NCBI GenBank assembly: GCA_951812925.1
Contig: OX638370.1
Location: 3,744,001 to 3,808,000 of the forward strand
Reading direction: 5' to 3'
From: Calliopum simillimum
Taxonomy: Eukaryota; Arthropoda; Insecta; Diptera; Lauxaniidae
Length of the DNA stretch: 64,000 nucleotides
In this document: positions 1 through 12,288 of the stretch, one piece after another
Layout: each line of letters opens with the position of its first letter
Position numbering within the stretch: position 1 is the stretch's first letter
Translations under genes and position numbers: made by a program
The notes under the pieces: generated by a model
Told to the model about the DNA's origin: nothing
The model's input: only the letters and a program-made list of their open reading frames with translations
The model's database searches: none

Positions 1-834
1 TGCAGATAGGAGTATGATTGATAGTCGAATGATATTCATGAATTGATGGCCTCGCAAGATTTCATGATTTGGGATAAAGACTGACCAAAACTGCTATGAA
101 CTTGGCCTTAGTGTTGCTATTGAGTCTTGATATTAATCTTATTAGGTTTTGGAATGGTTTTTACTCTTGCTTATAACTTTGGTCTTGGTTTTGATCTTGA
201 CCTTAGATATAAAAATAACAGAAAAAATTCAATATTTTGCATACTCTACACCCTTTTCGAGCACTGCTGAATTTTTAATATGCTAAATTTCACTGGTTCA
301 AAAAGCTGCCCAAAAGTCGAAAGCATTATATTTTTGAGGCGAAATTTTTTGCTTGGGGGTTTTCGGAGTCGCCAGAATATAAAGTATTTTTGGATGCAGA
401 ATGCTTAGGGTATCTCAAAATCGAATTACATAAATATTGGCTTAGCCGTGGTAGCTAGCGTATTTCAATTTGGGAGCGAGGCACCTTCTACTAAAAAAAA
501 AGATTAATATTCTTTCTCAAAAATCCTTTTATCTTCATTCCAAATTAGCCAAGACAACCTATTTTCTCTTTAGGAGCATGACACCACTCGCATATAAATT
601 TTTCTTAAACTTTCTTCCTCAGGGCTAAGCAATATTAAGGCATAAGAACCGGTGTTAAATTTCAGCCGTGACAGAGTATTATCAAACCGCATCTCACTGC
701 AAAAATGGCACTAAGCTCTTATCTAAACAAAACCATTACATAGTAAAAGGCAAGGGCGAGAGTGTGCCCACTCCAATACAAAGCTGCAGCCCATAAGTAT
801 CGGAAATATTTAACAATTCGAAGAAAGCGATGAA
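1..834. other. AT-rich stretch, no gene seen
   Basis: No open frame with recognisable protein similarity and no clear repeat. The stretch ends where the 39-bp minisatellite begins. Confidence 0.5.
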
Positions 835-1480
835 AGTCCAAAAGTATTGAAAAAAGTCCAAAATATCGGTAAAAGTCAAAAAGTGAACAAAATATCAGTT
901 GAATTTTACGAATAACATCCCAAATATCGGTAAAAGTTCAAAAGAATCGAGTAATCCGCAATACATCGGCAAATGTCCCAAAATGTCGAAAAACATCCAA
1001 AATATCGGTAAAAGTACAAAAATTTCGAGAAACATCCAAAATATCGTTAAAAGTCCAAAAGTATCAAAAAACATCCAAAATATCGGTAAAAGTACCAAAG
1101 TATCGAAAAACATCCAAAATATCGGTAAAAGTCCAAAAGTATCGAAAATCATCCAAAATATCGGTAAAAGTCCAAAAGTATCGAGAAATGTGCAAAATAT
1201 CGATAAAAGTTCAAAAGCATTGAAAAACATGCAAAATATCGAAAAAAGTTCAAAAGTATCGAAAAACATTCAAAATATCGGTAAAAGTCCTAAAGTATCG
1301 AAAATCATCCAGAAAATCGGTAAAGGTACAAAAGTATCGAAAATCATTCAAAATATCGGTAAAAGTTCAAAAGTATCGAGAAACATCAAAAATATCGATA
1401 GAAGACCAACAGTACACAAAAACATTTGAAATATCGGCAAAGCTCTAACATGTCGAAAAACATCCAAAATATCGATGCAG
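835..1480 (+). repeat. 39-bp minisatellite
   Basis: About 16 tandem copies of a 39-bp unit alternating blocks close to AAAATATCGGTAAAAGTC and CAAAAGTATCGAAAAACATC. Copies differ by scattered substitutions. Because 39 is a multiple of 3, both strands stay open: 899-1429 (+) reads a 13-residue repeat around SPKVSKNIQNIG, and 895-1269 (-) reads one around FWMFFDTFGLLPI. There is no splice, start or composition evidence for coding, so I treat it as non-coding. Confidence 0.9.
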
Positions 1481-1764
1481 AACGTGGACAGAGTGAAATG
1501 AAACAGGTTTTTGCAAGCAAGAGAAAAACAACACCAACAAAATTTCTCTTACTGCACTGTCTCATTCACTTTCTTAACACAGCATAACATTGTGGATGCT
1601 GTTGTTGTTGTAATTATATGGGAAACTTTGATCCTGTTTTTAAATGCTTTAATGGCAACTTATGAGAATAATCGAAAATCGGTTAAATGGTTAGCACGCA
1701 AAAGGGGCGCAAAAAAACTGTTCACGTATTTATATATAGGTAATTTTTGGTTTCGAACTTTAAA

Positions 1765-1890
1765 GGAGTACCCTTGGGTTAAAAAAACGCGCTCTACCCG
1801 AAAAAACTAATGACGCAGAAATATGCTCCGTACCCGAAAATCTATAAGGAACATACAGGTATGTCTGACAAAAATTCGCTTTTATACAAT
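1765..1890 (+). repeat. Terminal part of a dispersed repeat
   Basis: The motifs ACCCTTGGGTTAAAAAAACG, CGAAAAAACTAATGACGCAG, ACCCGAAAATCTATAAGG and GAACATACAGGTATGTC match in order the end of the tandem-bearing element at 15700-15870 and, inverted, 18000-18130. This is therefore a third, truncated copy of the same family. Confidence 0.6.
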
Positions 1891-4008
1891 ATATAGGCAT
1901 AAGTACTACTACTTGTTAAGTAGGTGTATTATTAAAATAATAAACAAAAAAGTACAGTTTAATTCCAGAAACAACTAAAAAGAAACCATTTTATTTCATC
2001 ATGCATTAAAGAGAAACACCACCATCGATTTTATATCCATATGTACGTATACAAATTGCTGTTTGTACATAATAAAAATCATATGTTCGGCAGCACAAGA
2101 TTCTTGTTCTAGACGCTATCATGGTGAATCAAGTTGCTTGTTAAATTAAGAAACCTTGAAATTTAGCGTAGAGTTCCAAATAAACTCAAAGATCCAAAAT
2201 ACAATTTACCAGTTTTACATGTTTTTTTATTAATATTTATAAGAACATATGTTAAAGGATAAGAATATATTTTAGTTTAAAAGTTTTTTAGTAAATTTAG
2301 TAACTTTAATTGCGACTATTCAACTTCTATGCGAAACATGTCTGTTATCTAACCAATTTCAGAAGTTGTAGGTTTAGTATAATTTCTTAAAATTTGCGTC
2401 ATTAGTAGTTAAATATGTATTGTTTTGCTAGTTTATATATTGTTTTTTCTATGTCGTTATTTTTTGAAAATAACATTTTAAATTTAAGTGTTGTTTACTT
2501 CACTGAATACAAAGTTCATGTCTTTAATGGCAGCAATGTTTCTTTTTATTTCTGTTTATTGATTTAATTTACAAATAATATCATTTTTTGCAGAAATATT
2601 CGCAGACATATGACTGTTATCTATAGGTATATAGATTGTTTGATAACAATATCGGAAATGATAATTTAAAAATGTAAGTAAATATTATTGTAATCAAAGT
2701 CTCAAACAGTTTAACCTCTGTATAAGTATGTCAGCAATCTATCAGAAACTTATTATTTTCTGGAGTAAACAAAAGCGTAATCGCTTAAAATGGAAATATT
2801 ACTCATTTCCCTTTTTGAAATTCTTTCGGCTTGAACTGGCAACAACTAGTTCTTTCTATCTACAACTTTCCAACATTCAACCATTACCGATCGCGCTGCA
2901 ATTTTGGGGCAAAGTAATTTATTTTATTTGAATTTTTTACATCACTTGAAGCAAATTTTTTGACTAGTCGTTCTTGTCATAAAAATGTTGGGATTTTCGT
3001 GTATTCGAATTTTAACAGTGGCGCCTTCAGAAAAATAAGTTTTACGGGATATGTATGACTAAGTTCTATAACACTGTGCAACACTTTTAAAAAATGTGAT
3101 AGGTATATACTGAGACGATAGCCCTACCATAGCTGAGTAAAACCCCTGATGGGTTTTGCAAACTTAGCTGCATAACAGTTTTTATCGACCTCCAAAGTTT
3201 TTGTCAGAGGCTCCTTAGTTTCCGATCAATAGCTAGTGTACTATTTCAGGAACTGGTTTTTTTATTTACTAAAATTGTGGCTCAATGTCTAACAAGTAAC
3301 TCTTTCTAACAAGCTATGTCAAAAAATTTCGTATAGTGGTGCTTTGATGTAAATATTTGAAGTTTGAATAATAAAATTTTGTTTTTTTGTATGGAAACCA
3401 TTGTTTTGCTATTACTTTTATGATGAGCAGAACCACTTTTTAACAGAGATATGGCCAAATAGGCCTTAGCAAACTAAAGACTATAATATTTTTGACCAGA
3501 TATACTAAATAACTCAAAACTAGAAAAAACTGACTTAGTGCTTTTCACTTGTATGGGGACGATATATAAATACGTATTTGCTATACTTCAGAAGAAAGCA
3601 TAACTAGGTACTTACGCGTTACTAACTGTGCCTTTTTTTTGAGAGAATTTAATCTGATATTTTACCATATCATGTAAGGTTGTCTGCTACTTATGTTCAG
3701 ATATAATAAATAATAATAAATATAAGGCCAATTCGAAGTGTACGGTCAACATTCTTTTAAGTGGAACCTTCCACAGCACTTTGATAATCTAAAATTTTAC
3801 GAACAAGATAAGACAACAGACATAGCCTTCAAATGAGTTCACAGTCTCAAGCTCTTCAAATACTGGAACAACGTAAAAGATTTCTTTGTTAGCTAAACTC
3901 GTCTTACGAAGCATTGTATGGTTTTCTTAAGGAACTTACCAGCATTTACACAAACATTCTTTAGTTCATAAAAAAGAGTTCATACAATATACATTACAAA
4001 ATAATTAC
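1891..4008. other. Intergenic AT-rich stretch, no gene seen
   Basis: Small open frames (for example 2728-2931) show no domain, splice or family signal. The last part is 3' flanking DNA of PEPCK, whose gene runs right to left. Confidence 0.5.
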
Positions 4009-4014
4009 TTTATT
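4009..4014 (-). promoter_or_regulatory. Poly(A) signal of PEPCK
   Basis: TTTATT on the plus strand is AATAAA on the gene strand, about 83 nt past the PEPCK stop codon. This is a normal distance for a short insect 3' UTR, so transcript ends are expected near 3980-4000. Confidence 0.55.
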
Positions 4015-4096
4015 TAAAAAAGAACAAACAAAAAATCTTACTAATATTTACAAAAAAAAACTATACAATTTCACCATATTACACATACAATAACAT

Positions 4097-5984
4097 CTAC
4101 ATCTTAGTCACGCGTTCCTTCAGTCCATCCAACTCTCGTTCTACCTCCTTTGGCAAGTACTCACCCACCTGTGTTTTGAAATACTTTTCAATATCGGCCA
4201 CTTCCTGCTGCCAGAAAGACTTTGGTAAATCGAATAGTTGCTTTAGATTAACATCATCTTGAAGACCCTGCACATTCAACGCACCTTCGCTGGGCAGTCT
4301 ACCAATTGCTGATTCCTGATAACAATTCTCACCCTTTACACGTCTGAATATCCAATCGAGTACACGCGAGTTTTCACCATAACCAGGCCAAAGGAATTTG
4401 CCATCATCACCCTTTCGGAACCAATTAACGTGAAAGATCTTTGGCACTTGTCCGCGTTGTTCCATGCTCAACCAATGCTTCAAGTAATCACCAAAGTTGT
4501 AGCCAAAGAAGGGACGCATAGCAAAGGGATCATGCATAATCGCTTTACCTTTGTGTTCAGCAGCCGCGGTAGCTTCACTACGCATGCTTGCACCAATGAA
4601 AACGCCATGTGCCCAAGAGCTTGCCTCATAAACTAGTGGCACACCAGCTGGACGACGTCCACCGAAAAGTATGGCACTAATGGGTACACCAGCCTGATCT
4701 TCCCAAGCAGGATCAATAATAGGACACTGTGAAGCTGGTGTGCAGAAACGCGAGTTTGGATGTGCAGCAGGCTTACCCGTACCTTTGCTCCAAAGTTTGC
4801 CCAACCAATCAGTAACGGTTATACCATTAATATTGGACTCCTCCATACCCTCCCAGTAGACGCCACCATCGGAGGTCGAGGCAACATTCGTAAAGAGTGT
4901 ATTCTTGAAAATTGTATTCATTGCAATGGGATTGGTGGCCATTGAGGTACCGGGCGCCACACCAAAGAAACCATTCTCCGGGTTAATAGCACGTAACGTA
5001 CCATTCTTATCGAATTTCATCCAAGCGATATCATCACCAACACACTCTATTTTGTAGCCCGGCAGTGTAGGCGTCATCATGGCCAAATTTGTCTTGCCAC
5101 AAGCTGAAGGAAATGCGGCTGCAATGTAGATTTTCTCACCTTGCTCGTTGGTTATGCCCAAGATCAACATGTGTTCGGCTAGCCAACCTTCACGACGTGC
5201 TATAGTGCTGCCAATGCGTAGTGCAAAACACTTTTTACCCAACAGCGAATTGCCACCATAACCAGAACCATAAGAGACAATCTCATTTTGTGCAGGTTTA
5301 TGTAGAATGATTGTACGCGCAGGATCACAAGGCCAGGCGGGTACATCAATCACACCATTGGCCGGTGTGCCCACCGAGTGAAGGCATTTGACAAACTTAT
5401 CGCCACTTCTGTTCAGCTCAGCGAGTACGGCATCACCGGCGCGTGTCATAATTTTCATTGATTCTACAACATATGGTGAATCAGTGATCTCTATACCGAT
5501 TTTGGAGAGTGGTGAACCAACAGGACCCATACTGAAGGGTATCACATACATAGTGCGTCCCTTCATGCTTTTGGGTAAGCGTTCCTGTATGGCCTTTTGC
5601 ATATCCTCTTCAGAAATCCAATTTCCCAAAGCACCAGGTGTACTCTCGGGTGTGATGGGCACAGTTTCTTCTTTGCGTTCTGTGCAAATAAAAGTTTTCG
5701 ATTCGACACGTGCTACATCTGCGGGATTTGTACGTGTTAACCAGCAGTTTTTGTATTTTGGCAGTGGTACGATGGAACCATGTGAGCGCATAAGTTTCTG
5801 CAGCAGCTGACTTTCGGCCTCGCTGCCATCGCAAATGTGGACTTTGTCAGGTTGGCAGAGTTGAACACATTCTTCTACGTACGTCTTTACGGCAGGTGTT
5901 AGCTTCTTGGCCTCTCCATATGATACGGAGAGTGAGCGATAGGAGAGGCGGTAGTTGTTTGAGGTCTTAAGCGCATATTTGCAA
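4097..5984 (-). CDS. Pepck: Phosphoenolpyruvate carboxykinase [GTP], main exon
   Basis: PEPCK converts oxaloacetate and GTP to phosphoenolpyruvate, GDP and CO2, the committed step of gluconeogenesis and glyceroneogenesis. The exon begins after the acceptor TTTCATTTCAG (AG at 5986-5985) in mid-codon and runs 628 codons to TAG. Counting the first whole codon as 1, it shows [13 protein letters not shown] near 43-55, [13 protein letters not shown] near 86-98, the P-loop FPSACGKTN near 291, the metal-binding [10 protein letters not shown] near 316, and [20 protein letters not shown] towards the end. These are hallmarks of the GTP class, and the length fits the family, short of a few N-terminal residues. 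The first 22 residues contain no acidic residue and several Lys/Arg with Ser and Tyr, then YRSLS followed by VSYGE, as in a mitochondrial presequence (inference). The first in-frame ATG inside the exon (5791) would remove conserved sequence, so the true start must lie in an upstream exon. Confidence 0.96.
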
Positions 5985-6040
5985 CTGAAATGAAAGAGAG
6001 AGAAAACAAATTTTATTAAATGTGATGCATATATTCAGAC
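5985..6040 (-). other. Possible 56-nt first coding intron of PEPCK
   Basis: The acceptor side (pyrimidine-rich TTTTCTCTCTCTTTCATTTCAG) is convincing. The donor is less so: GTCTGA at 6040-6035 is the only one I found close by that follows an ATG in the right phase. The length is at the lower limit for fly introns. The real donor may lie many kilobases upstream. Confidence 0.25.
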
Positions 6041-6051
6041 ACAAAAGTCAT
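6041..6051 (-). CDS. Candidate PEPCK start mini-exon
   Basis: ATGACTTTTGT supplies Met-Thr-Phe plus two bases of a fourth codon, which exactly completes the split codon at 5984. It would give a protein starting MTFVCKYALK, consistent with a mitochondrial presequence. The donor is weak and the fit could be chance. Confidence 0.2.
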
Positions 6052-6139
6052 GTTCTCTATTTATTTTTTTTTTTTTTTGGAACTCGAAAATATATTCAAA
6101 AACCTGAAAATTAATGGGATTATGAAAAATGTTCAAAAT

Positions 6140-6880
6140 TTCAAAAATTTTGCAAAACTCCCTGTAGGACTAGTGGAGACAATTCTCTCAATATTCCCAA
6201 CTTTGGTCTAGTTATTTTGTAAATAGACCAAAATGGACTATACTTAAAGATAGAATAAATTCACTTAAACTATCAATAGTAACAAAAATGGTCCAAATTT
6301 AATGCAAAGTCGGTCAATTGTATCAAAAATGGTCCAAATGTAATGCATAATCCGTCTTTAATACCAAAAGTGGTCCAATTGTGTATCGATTATACACATA
6401 ACATGACTGACTACATACTGTTTGACGGTTTGTCGATTGTGAAGAAGAGCAAACAATAGTGTATCGGTCTAGTGACTTTCGCTGCGTGAAGAGGCCCAGG
6501 TTCAAATCCTCCGCTCAGTGATTTTCAATTTCTAAATTTCTATTAATTTGTACACAATTTGTCTGAAGAGTCTTCGGAGCAGAAAATGAAACATATGTCC
6601 AACATAGTCGAGTCATAAGATAATAAAAAATTAATAAAAAAATTTTCATCCACACTGAGATGCGAACCCGGAACACATTGCTCAGAAATATATAATAAAC
6701 TCTTAAGCACATTCGGTTATGAAACCTTTTCAAATTTTTGTGTAAAATTTTAATTTCAAATTAAATTTGTTGAAATTTATAAATAAATTAAAAAAAAAAT
6801 TGGCCTTTTTCTAGTCCGATTGTAATGCATAAGAAGACAATTGACTTTTTTCTAGTCCGATTGTAATGCATGAGAGGACA
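6140..6880. repeat. Repeat cluster with tRNA-like segments
   Basis: Variants of TGGTCCAAATGTAATGCA and CTAGTCCGATTGTAATGCAT recur at both ends. Inside are two tRNA-like stretches: on the plus strand near 6450-6515 (GGTCTAGTGACTTTCG, then GGTTCAAATCC) and on the minus strand near 6650-6720 (GGGTTCGCATCTC). They resemble Pol III box A/B motifs of SINEs but do not fold into a full tRNA. A block ending in AATTTATAAATAAA recurs at 7650-7745. Confidence 0.45.
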
Positions 6881-7124
6881 ATTGAATCGGTCATTTTTAA
6901 AAGGGGATATGTGAGCAAATTTAAGAAAAATCATCATTTGTTTGGTAGATCTTATTTTAATGCAATTTTAATGATTGGTGTTAACTAACATTGATGTTAA
7001 GCAATAATCTGCGTGCTTCGAGAGACGATAGACCAACCAGTGCCCTCGCTACTACAGCAAAAACACAAAATAACAATTTCCAGCCGAGCGACACATATCC
7101 CCTTTTAAAAATGACAGATTCAAT
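6881..7124. repeat. Short foldback element
   Basis: CATTTTTAAAAGGGGATATG near 6891 is repeated inverted as CATATCCCCTTTTAAAAATG near 7094, each flanked by TTGAATC/GATTCAA. The centre is AT-rich. Confidence 0.6.
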
Positions 7125-7147
7125 TGGTTACGTCCAATGACAAACAA

Positions 7148-7529
7148 TAGCCGTGTTTTTTTTGACGCGTATATACAATTGTGGATACCTTCAAATTGCG
7201 ATAACTTATGAACGGTGCGTCGTACGATAAAAAGTCTAGGATCTTTTTCAAGGAGAACCACATGCTCTACAAATAATTTTAATCTTTTGTAACAAAAAAT
7301 AATTATTTAGGAGTTATTTAAAAAAAAGTGATTTTTTGCCATTTATTGGCGCTAACCAGTTTTTATAAAATACCTCCTTAAAAATAAATTTTTTTAAATA
7401 TAAAATGAAAGAGAACGTGATTCTCCATAAAAAAGTTTCTTAGAGTTCTATTGTGTGACTTACTGTTCATGAGTTATCGCAATTTGAAGGTATCCACAAT
7501 TGTATATACGCGTCAAAAAAAACACGGCT
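7148..7529. repeat. Foldback element with about 80-nt arms
   Basis: The left arm starts AGCCGTGTTTTTTTTGACGC and contains ATACCTTCAAATTGCGATAA; the right arm is its near-perfect inverse, ending ACACGGCT. The inner motif CGATAACTTATGAACGGT is also found in the 1.4-kb hairpin at 30575-31974, so the two are related. Confidence 0.75.
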
Positions 7530-8618
7530 AATGTCAACCGTAGATAGAACTTTATATGTGATGGGACCAGAATTTTGGCTAGTCGGTTTCCCCATGGAGT
7601 AGTTTGCAAACTAGTTTTAGAATATTCCGTGGTTCTGCAAGGATATAACAAAGTCTTCAGCACATTCGCATATGAAACTTTTTGATGCTTTTGTGTAAAA
7701 TTTGTATGCTAAATCAAATTTTTTGAAATTTATAAATAAAATAAAAAAAATCGGCCGTACCGTAAGCGTGATATAACTTCAAACAACAGCGACTTTCTTC
7801 CTTTCAGGCAGGGAGAACCCGCATCCTGAAATTATGGAATAAACCAAAGCTCAAAATCATAAAAAAAAAGGTTCCAAGAAAACCATTGTCGGGACTGAGT
7901 AATCTTTTTTTCACTTTTGTAAATTGTTAATGGAATTTATTTCTTGAATAATAGGTTGACTCCACTAGTACTTATAATCATTTTCGTTAATTGCCAAAAC
8001 CTGAAGTATAACCTGACAAAGCGAAAATTGGTTATGTGCGAAACTCCTAAAAATCGCTATAGCTCTAATCAATAAGGTCCAGATTAAGTCTTAAACAGTA
8101 CCTACTTCAATTAAAGGGTCAACATTAAGCCAACTTTACTTTTCAACACCACACTTAAGGCACTATTTTTAGTCTCATAAAATATATAGTGACACGTAGC
8201 CAAACCCACTCTTGTCAGTTGGTAGCAAATCAATAAACACAACATAATCACATGATTATGATCCGATTCCGCTATCTTAACGATAAGTGAATTGGTGACA
8301 AGAGAAGTAGATAATATTGTATATTTTCCATTCCAGGTCGACGACAACAATATTTTGAGGACAGGCCATAACAACAGCAAAAATGATTTTTTATTTTTAG
8401 CAACGGATACAAGAAAGTCAGGAAAGATATCTATACGAACGATATCGCATGATAGCGCAAACAAGAAAACAAATTTTTTTGTATTTTTTTTTTCTTTTTT
8501 TTTTTAATCCAACAAATTGATATACTTAAACAAGCAAGTCAGCTGTTGTTGCCAAGAAAAAGGGGAGCGTCAATAACAACAACAACAACTGCAAAACTTA
8601 AAGAAAAAATACACGTAC
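7530..8618. other. No gene seen; probably PEPCK intron or upstream DNA
   Basis: AT-rich. The 7650-7745 block repeats the tail at 6700-6800. Small open frames such as 8111-8464 (-) have no recognisable feature. Confidence 0.4.
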
Positions 8619-8740
8619 CAATCGAACGAAACAAGACTCTCGCGAAGACTCTGTTGTTCAAGTGATGTGGTGGTGCTGCTGTTCAAAAAAAAAAAAATGC
8701 CTGGTGTTTGCGCAGCGGCGGTCGCGTCGTTCACTTGGAG
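8619..8740 (-). promoter_or_regulatory. Possible 5' leader exon upstream of PEPCK
   Basis: On the gene strand a less AT-rich stretch ends TCGTTCGATTG followed by the donor GTACGTGT (GT at 8618-8617), with GAGA-like repeats upstream near 8800. In the frame that would join the PEPCK exon it stays open but has no ATG before an upstream TGA. If real it is untranslated leader and needs another small coding exon downstream. Confidence 0.2.
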
Positions 8741-11396
8741 GTCAATTTTGCGTGAGTGTCTGTCTCTTTTTCGTTGTCAATATGACAACATTTTTTCTCT
8801 CTCTTTGAAACTCTGTTCGAGTGGTTGCATTGCCTACGTTTGTCTGATGAAATATTTCATCATGGCGAGAAGCCACATGGAAACGAATGATCGCAGAGTC
8901 TGTCTGTTGAACTAATTTCTTGAATACAAATAATATTTATTTTGGTTTTTTTCAACTTATTATTGAAATAACAAATTATTTTATATAAAAATTAAGTTTT
9001 GTTTGCACAGTGCAATGATCTATTTCGTGAGCAGTGTTGGACTTGAAACTGTTGGTTAAACTTAGGCTAGTATACGTTTGTTTAGCTTATTAAGCTTAGT
9101 TTGCAAAATATACAAATTCGTTATCACCCTCAATCGAAACTTTTGACGTCATTTTGCTTGCAGCTGTAGCGCGTGTATTTTCCAAAATAAATTAAATTAA
9201 ATATTTTTTTTTTTTGCTTAATTGAAAGCTGCGTCATCTTAGTCACACAAATTCTTTCAAATTTATTTGATGCTCTTGCATATCAAAATTTTTTGTGCCA
9301 TAAAAATTTTACTAATGAAGACATCATATGGGTCTTGTGATTCTTTTTTGTAGCGCCATTTGTTTGTTTACTTTAATTGATGTTAATGATGTTGCAAACA
9401 TCAGAGGTATCCAATATATAGTTTGGAATATAACCAACAGATTGATTCAAAGAAAAACTAGTAAGAGTGTAACCTTGCCAAGCATTAAATACCCTACACT
9501 ACAGTATCGTCTTGTTTTAGCTCAAAGCGTGCATTTATAGTCCTTAGTATTTGCGTGAAATTTAGTTGGATTATCTCAAAAAACTCTTTCAGTGTAGAAT
9601 TTTGAAACTTTTGCTTATATGGAAGGTACCACGCCCTCTAGTTCGAGAATCGGTAGTACACCGGAAAATTTAACACTCCTGGGACTATTCTGAACTACTT
9701 TTCTTAGTTCCATTTTTCGAATCCAATCCAACGGAAACCGGTATAAGTTCGGAACCCCTTAATGAATTTTAATATTATTGCTGCCATATTAACTAACTAT
9801 CTTCTTGACCTTTTCCTTCCCTCTTTTGCTGGGTTTCATAACCTGGAAGGACTAAGTCCTAAATGTTGAAAAACATTTAAAAAAAGCCAGAATTTTCCCC
9901 ATTCTTCTGTGGATGCTATTTCACCGCATGCTAAATTCACCTCATGCCGTTGCGTCGATCAGTAACATTCTTTGCAACCACCCAAGCAAATCTTTAAAAA
10001 TATCACTACTGATGTTTTATGAAAATGAAAATGAGGACACATTTTTATTTTTACCCTTGAAAGAACCCTCACCCAATTGCATCATTTTAGTTTCAGTGCT
10101 AAGCACCTATAAAAAACAATTTTGTGTCGTTGGGAATTTTCTTAAAGTTTATTTTTAATTTTTTATCTCGAAAGCAAAAGTGATGACGACACTTTGTCAG
10201 AAAATTTCTTCACTTCAAATTGTTTTGATTTTTTCTGTTTTTTTTTTTGCATTTTAAAATCAATTTGTTTGTATAGCGCGTGTTCTGTTTTATTTTTTGT
10301 AAACAAATGTATTTTTTTTATTTTTTATATGGCACTATGAAATACATATATAATTATAGAATTTTTGAGAAATATGCTTGCAATATATACTATACGCAGG
10401 TTAGTTAGTTCAAGGAAAATCAAATTATCTTGGTGCTGACTAACACTTTTCAAAGAAATGTATATTTTAAGGTTTATAATTTTGTTTACACTCTCAGTTC
10501 TAGGAAAAATTGCACTACATGTATAGTATATATGTACTTATATTAACTGCGTTCCAGTAATACGTTGCTTCTAGCAAAACTGTAAACGGCAGGTTACCAA
10601 AATATGATTTAATCCTTTGTATGAAGTTGCGGTACCTTCACTGCAATGGATAATAACTCTGAATGTGAGTCTTTCTTTGTGTAACCGACCAAGTTCTGAC
10701 TTGAGATCACCATTTTTTATGAAAAGTGGTGAAAATTTTTTTATGAAAATGAGAAAAATCAATTGCTCAATTTATACTTCATAATCGAAATAATCTGAAC
10801 TGCTAATTTTCAATACTAGAGTTGTATATTGATGTCAAATTTTGATACCATTGAATGAGAAATTCCATAGCTATCAGCTATTGATGTTTCTATATTTTGA
10901 GCTGCCTTTTAGGAAATTAATCATATTCATCAACAAAGTTGTATAAGACACTTTAGTGAATTGTTTGAACGGATCCGATCCGGATCCCATAATGTTTTCA
11001 GGACGGATCAGGATATTTCAGGTCCTCATCGGAAAAGTAATATATTTATTATTGAGGATCGAATCATATCCATATAAGTAAATTAAATATAATTTCGTCC
11101 AGCCACAAAACGCTTTCCAAAAACATTCTGTAGCATTTGTTACGATAAAAACATGATAACCACCTAAAATGTGTTTGATAAAACTTTCTGTGGTTGTTTT
11201 GATATGGAATATTTATTAATATTATTCTGCAAATTTGATGCGATACTGATTTAAACAACGCACTACGACCGTATTAAGATTTTTGGTATCAGTTTCTGAT
11301 GATCAGTTTCTGATGAGATCTATATGGCGATATTAAGGAATATCTGATCCGGATCTGATCCTAATCCGGAATTCCTGAACTAATTTCTTGACGGGA
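8741..11396. other. No gene seen; holds a repeat fragment and a CRE
   Basis: At 9600-9760 there is one arm of the repeat seen as a foldback at 25053-25383 (GGACTATTCTGAACTACTTTT and the ACACCGGAAAATTT region). TGACGTCA lies at 9144-9151. Near 10970-11010 and 11340-11380, GATCCGGAT-type motifs recur. Open frames are short and featureless. Confidence 0.45.
9144..9151. promoter_or_regulatory. CRE palindrome TGACGTCA
   Basis: A perfect cAMP-response-element octamer about 3.2 kb upstream of the PEPCK exon and 0.5 kb upstream of the possible leader. PEPCK genes are classic CREB targets in vertebrates. Here function is only a possibility. Confidence 0.2.
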
Positions 11397-12288
11397 TGTT
11401 GAACAAGTCAAAAAATGTTAAGAAAGTCGAAAAATGATATGAAAATGGCAAAATGTTGGGAAAGTCGAAAAATGCTATGAAAATTTAAAAATGTTGAGAA
11501 TATCGAAAAATGTTAAGAAAATCAAAAAATGTTAAGAATATCGAAAAATGTTAAGAAACTCGAAAAATGTTGAAAAATTCGAAAAATGTTAAGAAAGTCG
11601 AAAAATATTAAGAAAACGGAAAATGTTAAGAATATCGAAAAATGTTAAGAAAATCGCTAAATGCTAAGAATATCGAAAAATGTTAAGAAAGTCGAAAAAT
11701 GTTAAGAATATCGAAAAATGTTAAGAAAGTCGAAAAATGTTAAGAAAACGGAAAAATGTTGAGAAAGTCGCAAAATGTTAAGAATATCGAAAAATATTGT
11801 GAAAATGGAAAAATGTTGAGAAAGTCGAAAAATGTAAAGAAAATCGTAAAATGTTAAGAAATTCGATAAATGTTGAGAAAGTCGAAAAATGTTGAAAAAG
11901 TCGAATAGTGTTAAGAATATCGGAAAATGTTCACAAAGTCGAAAAATGTTAAGAAACTTGAAAAATGTTGGGAAAGTCGAAAAATATTAAGAATATCGAA
12001 AAATGTTAAGAAAATCGCAAAATGCTAAGAAAGAAAAGTGTTGAAAATGTCGAATAGTGTTAAGAATATCGGAAAATGTTAACAAAGTCGAAAAATGTTA
12101 AGAAAACGGAAAAATGTTAAGAAAGTCGCAAAATGTTAAGAATATCGAAAAATATTGTGAAAGTCGAAAATGTTAAGAATATCGATAAATGCTCAGTAAA
12201 TCGAAAAATGTTGAAAAGTCGAAAAATATTACGAAATTGAAAAATGTTGAGAAAGTCGAAAAATGTTAAGAAATCAGAAAATGTAAAC
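11397..12288 (+). repeat. 18-19-bp minisatellite
   Basis: Roughly 47 tandem copies of a unit close to ATGTTAAGAAAGTCGAAAA, often alternating with ATGTTAAGAATATCGAAAA so that a 38-bp dimer is visible. It shares the GTCGAAAAAT core with the arrays at 48385 and 61597. Confidence 0.93.

Noticed and set aside
895..1429. Two overlapping open frames encoding 13-residue repeats
   Set aside because: They are produced by a 39-bp non-coding minisatellite; no start, splice or conservation evidence.
5388..5810. Plus-strand frames within PEPCK
   Set aside because: Antisense shadows of a strongly conserved coding exon.
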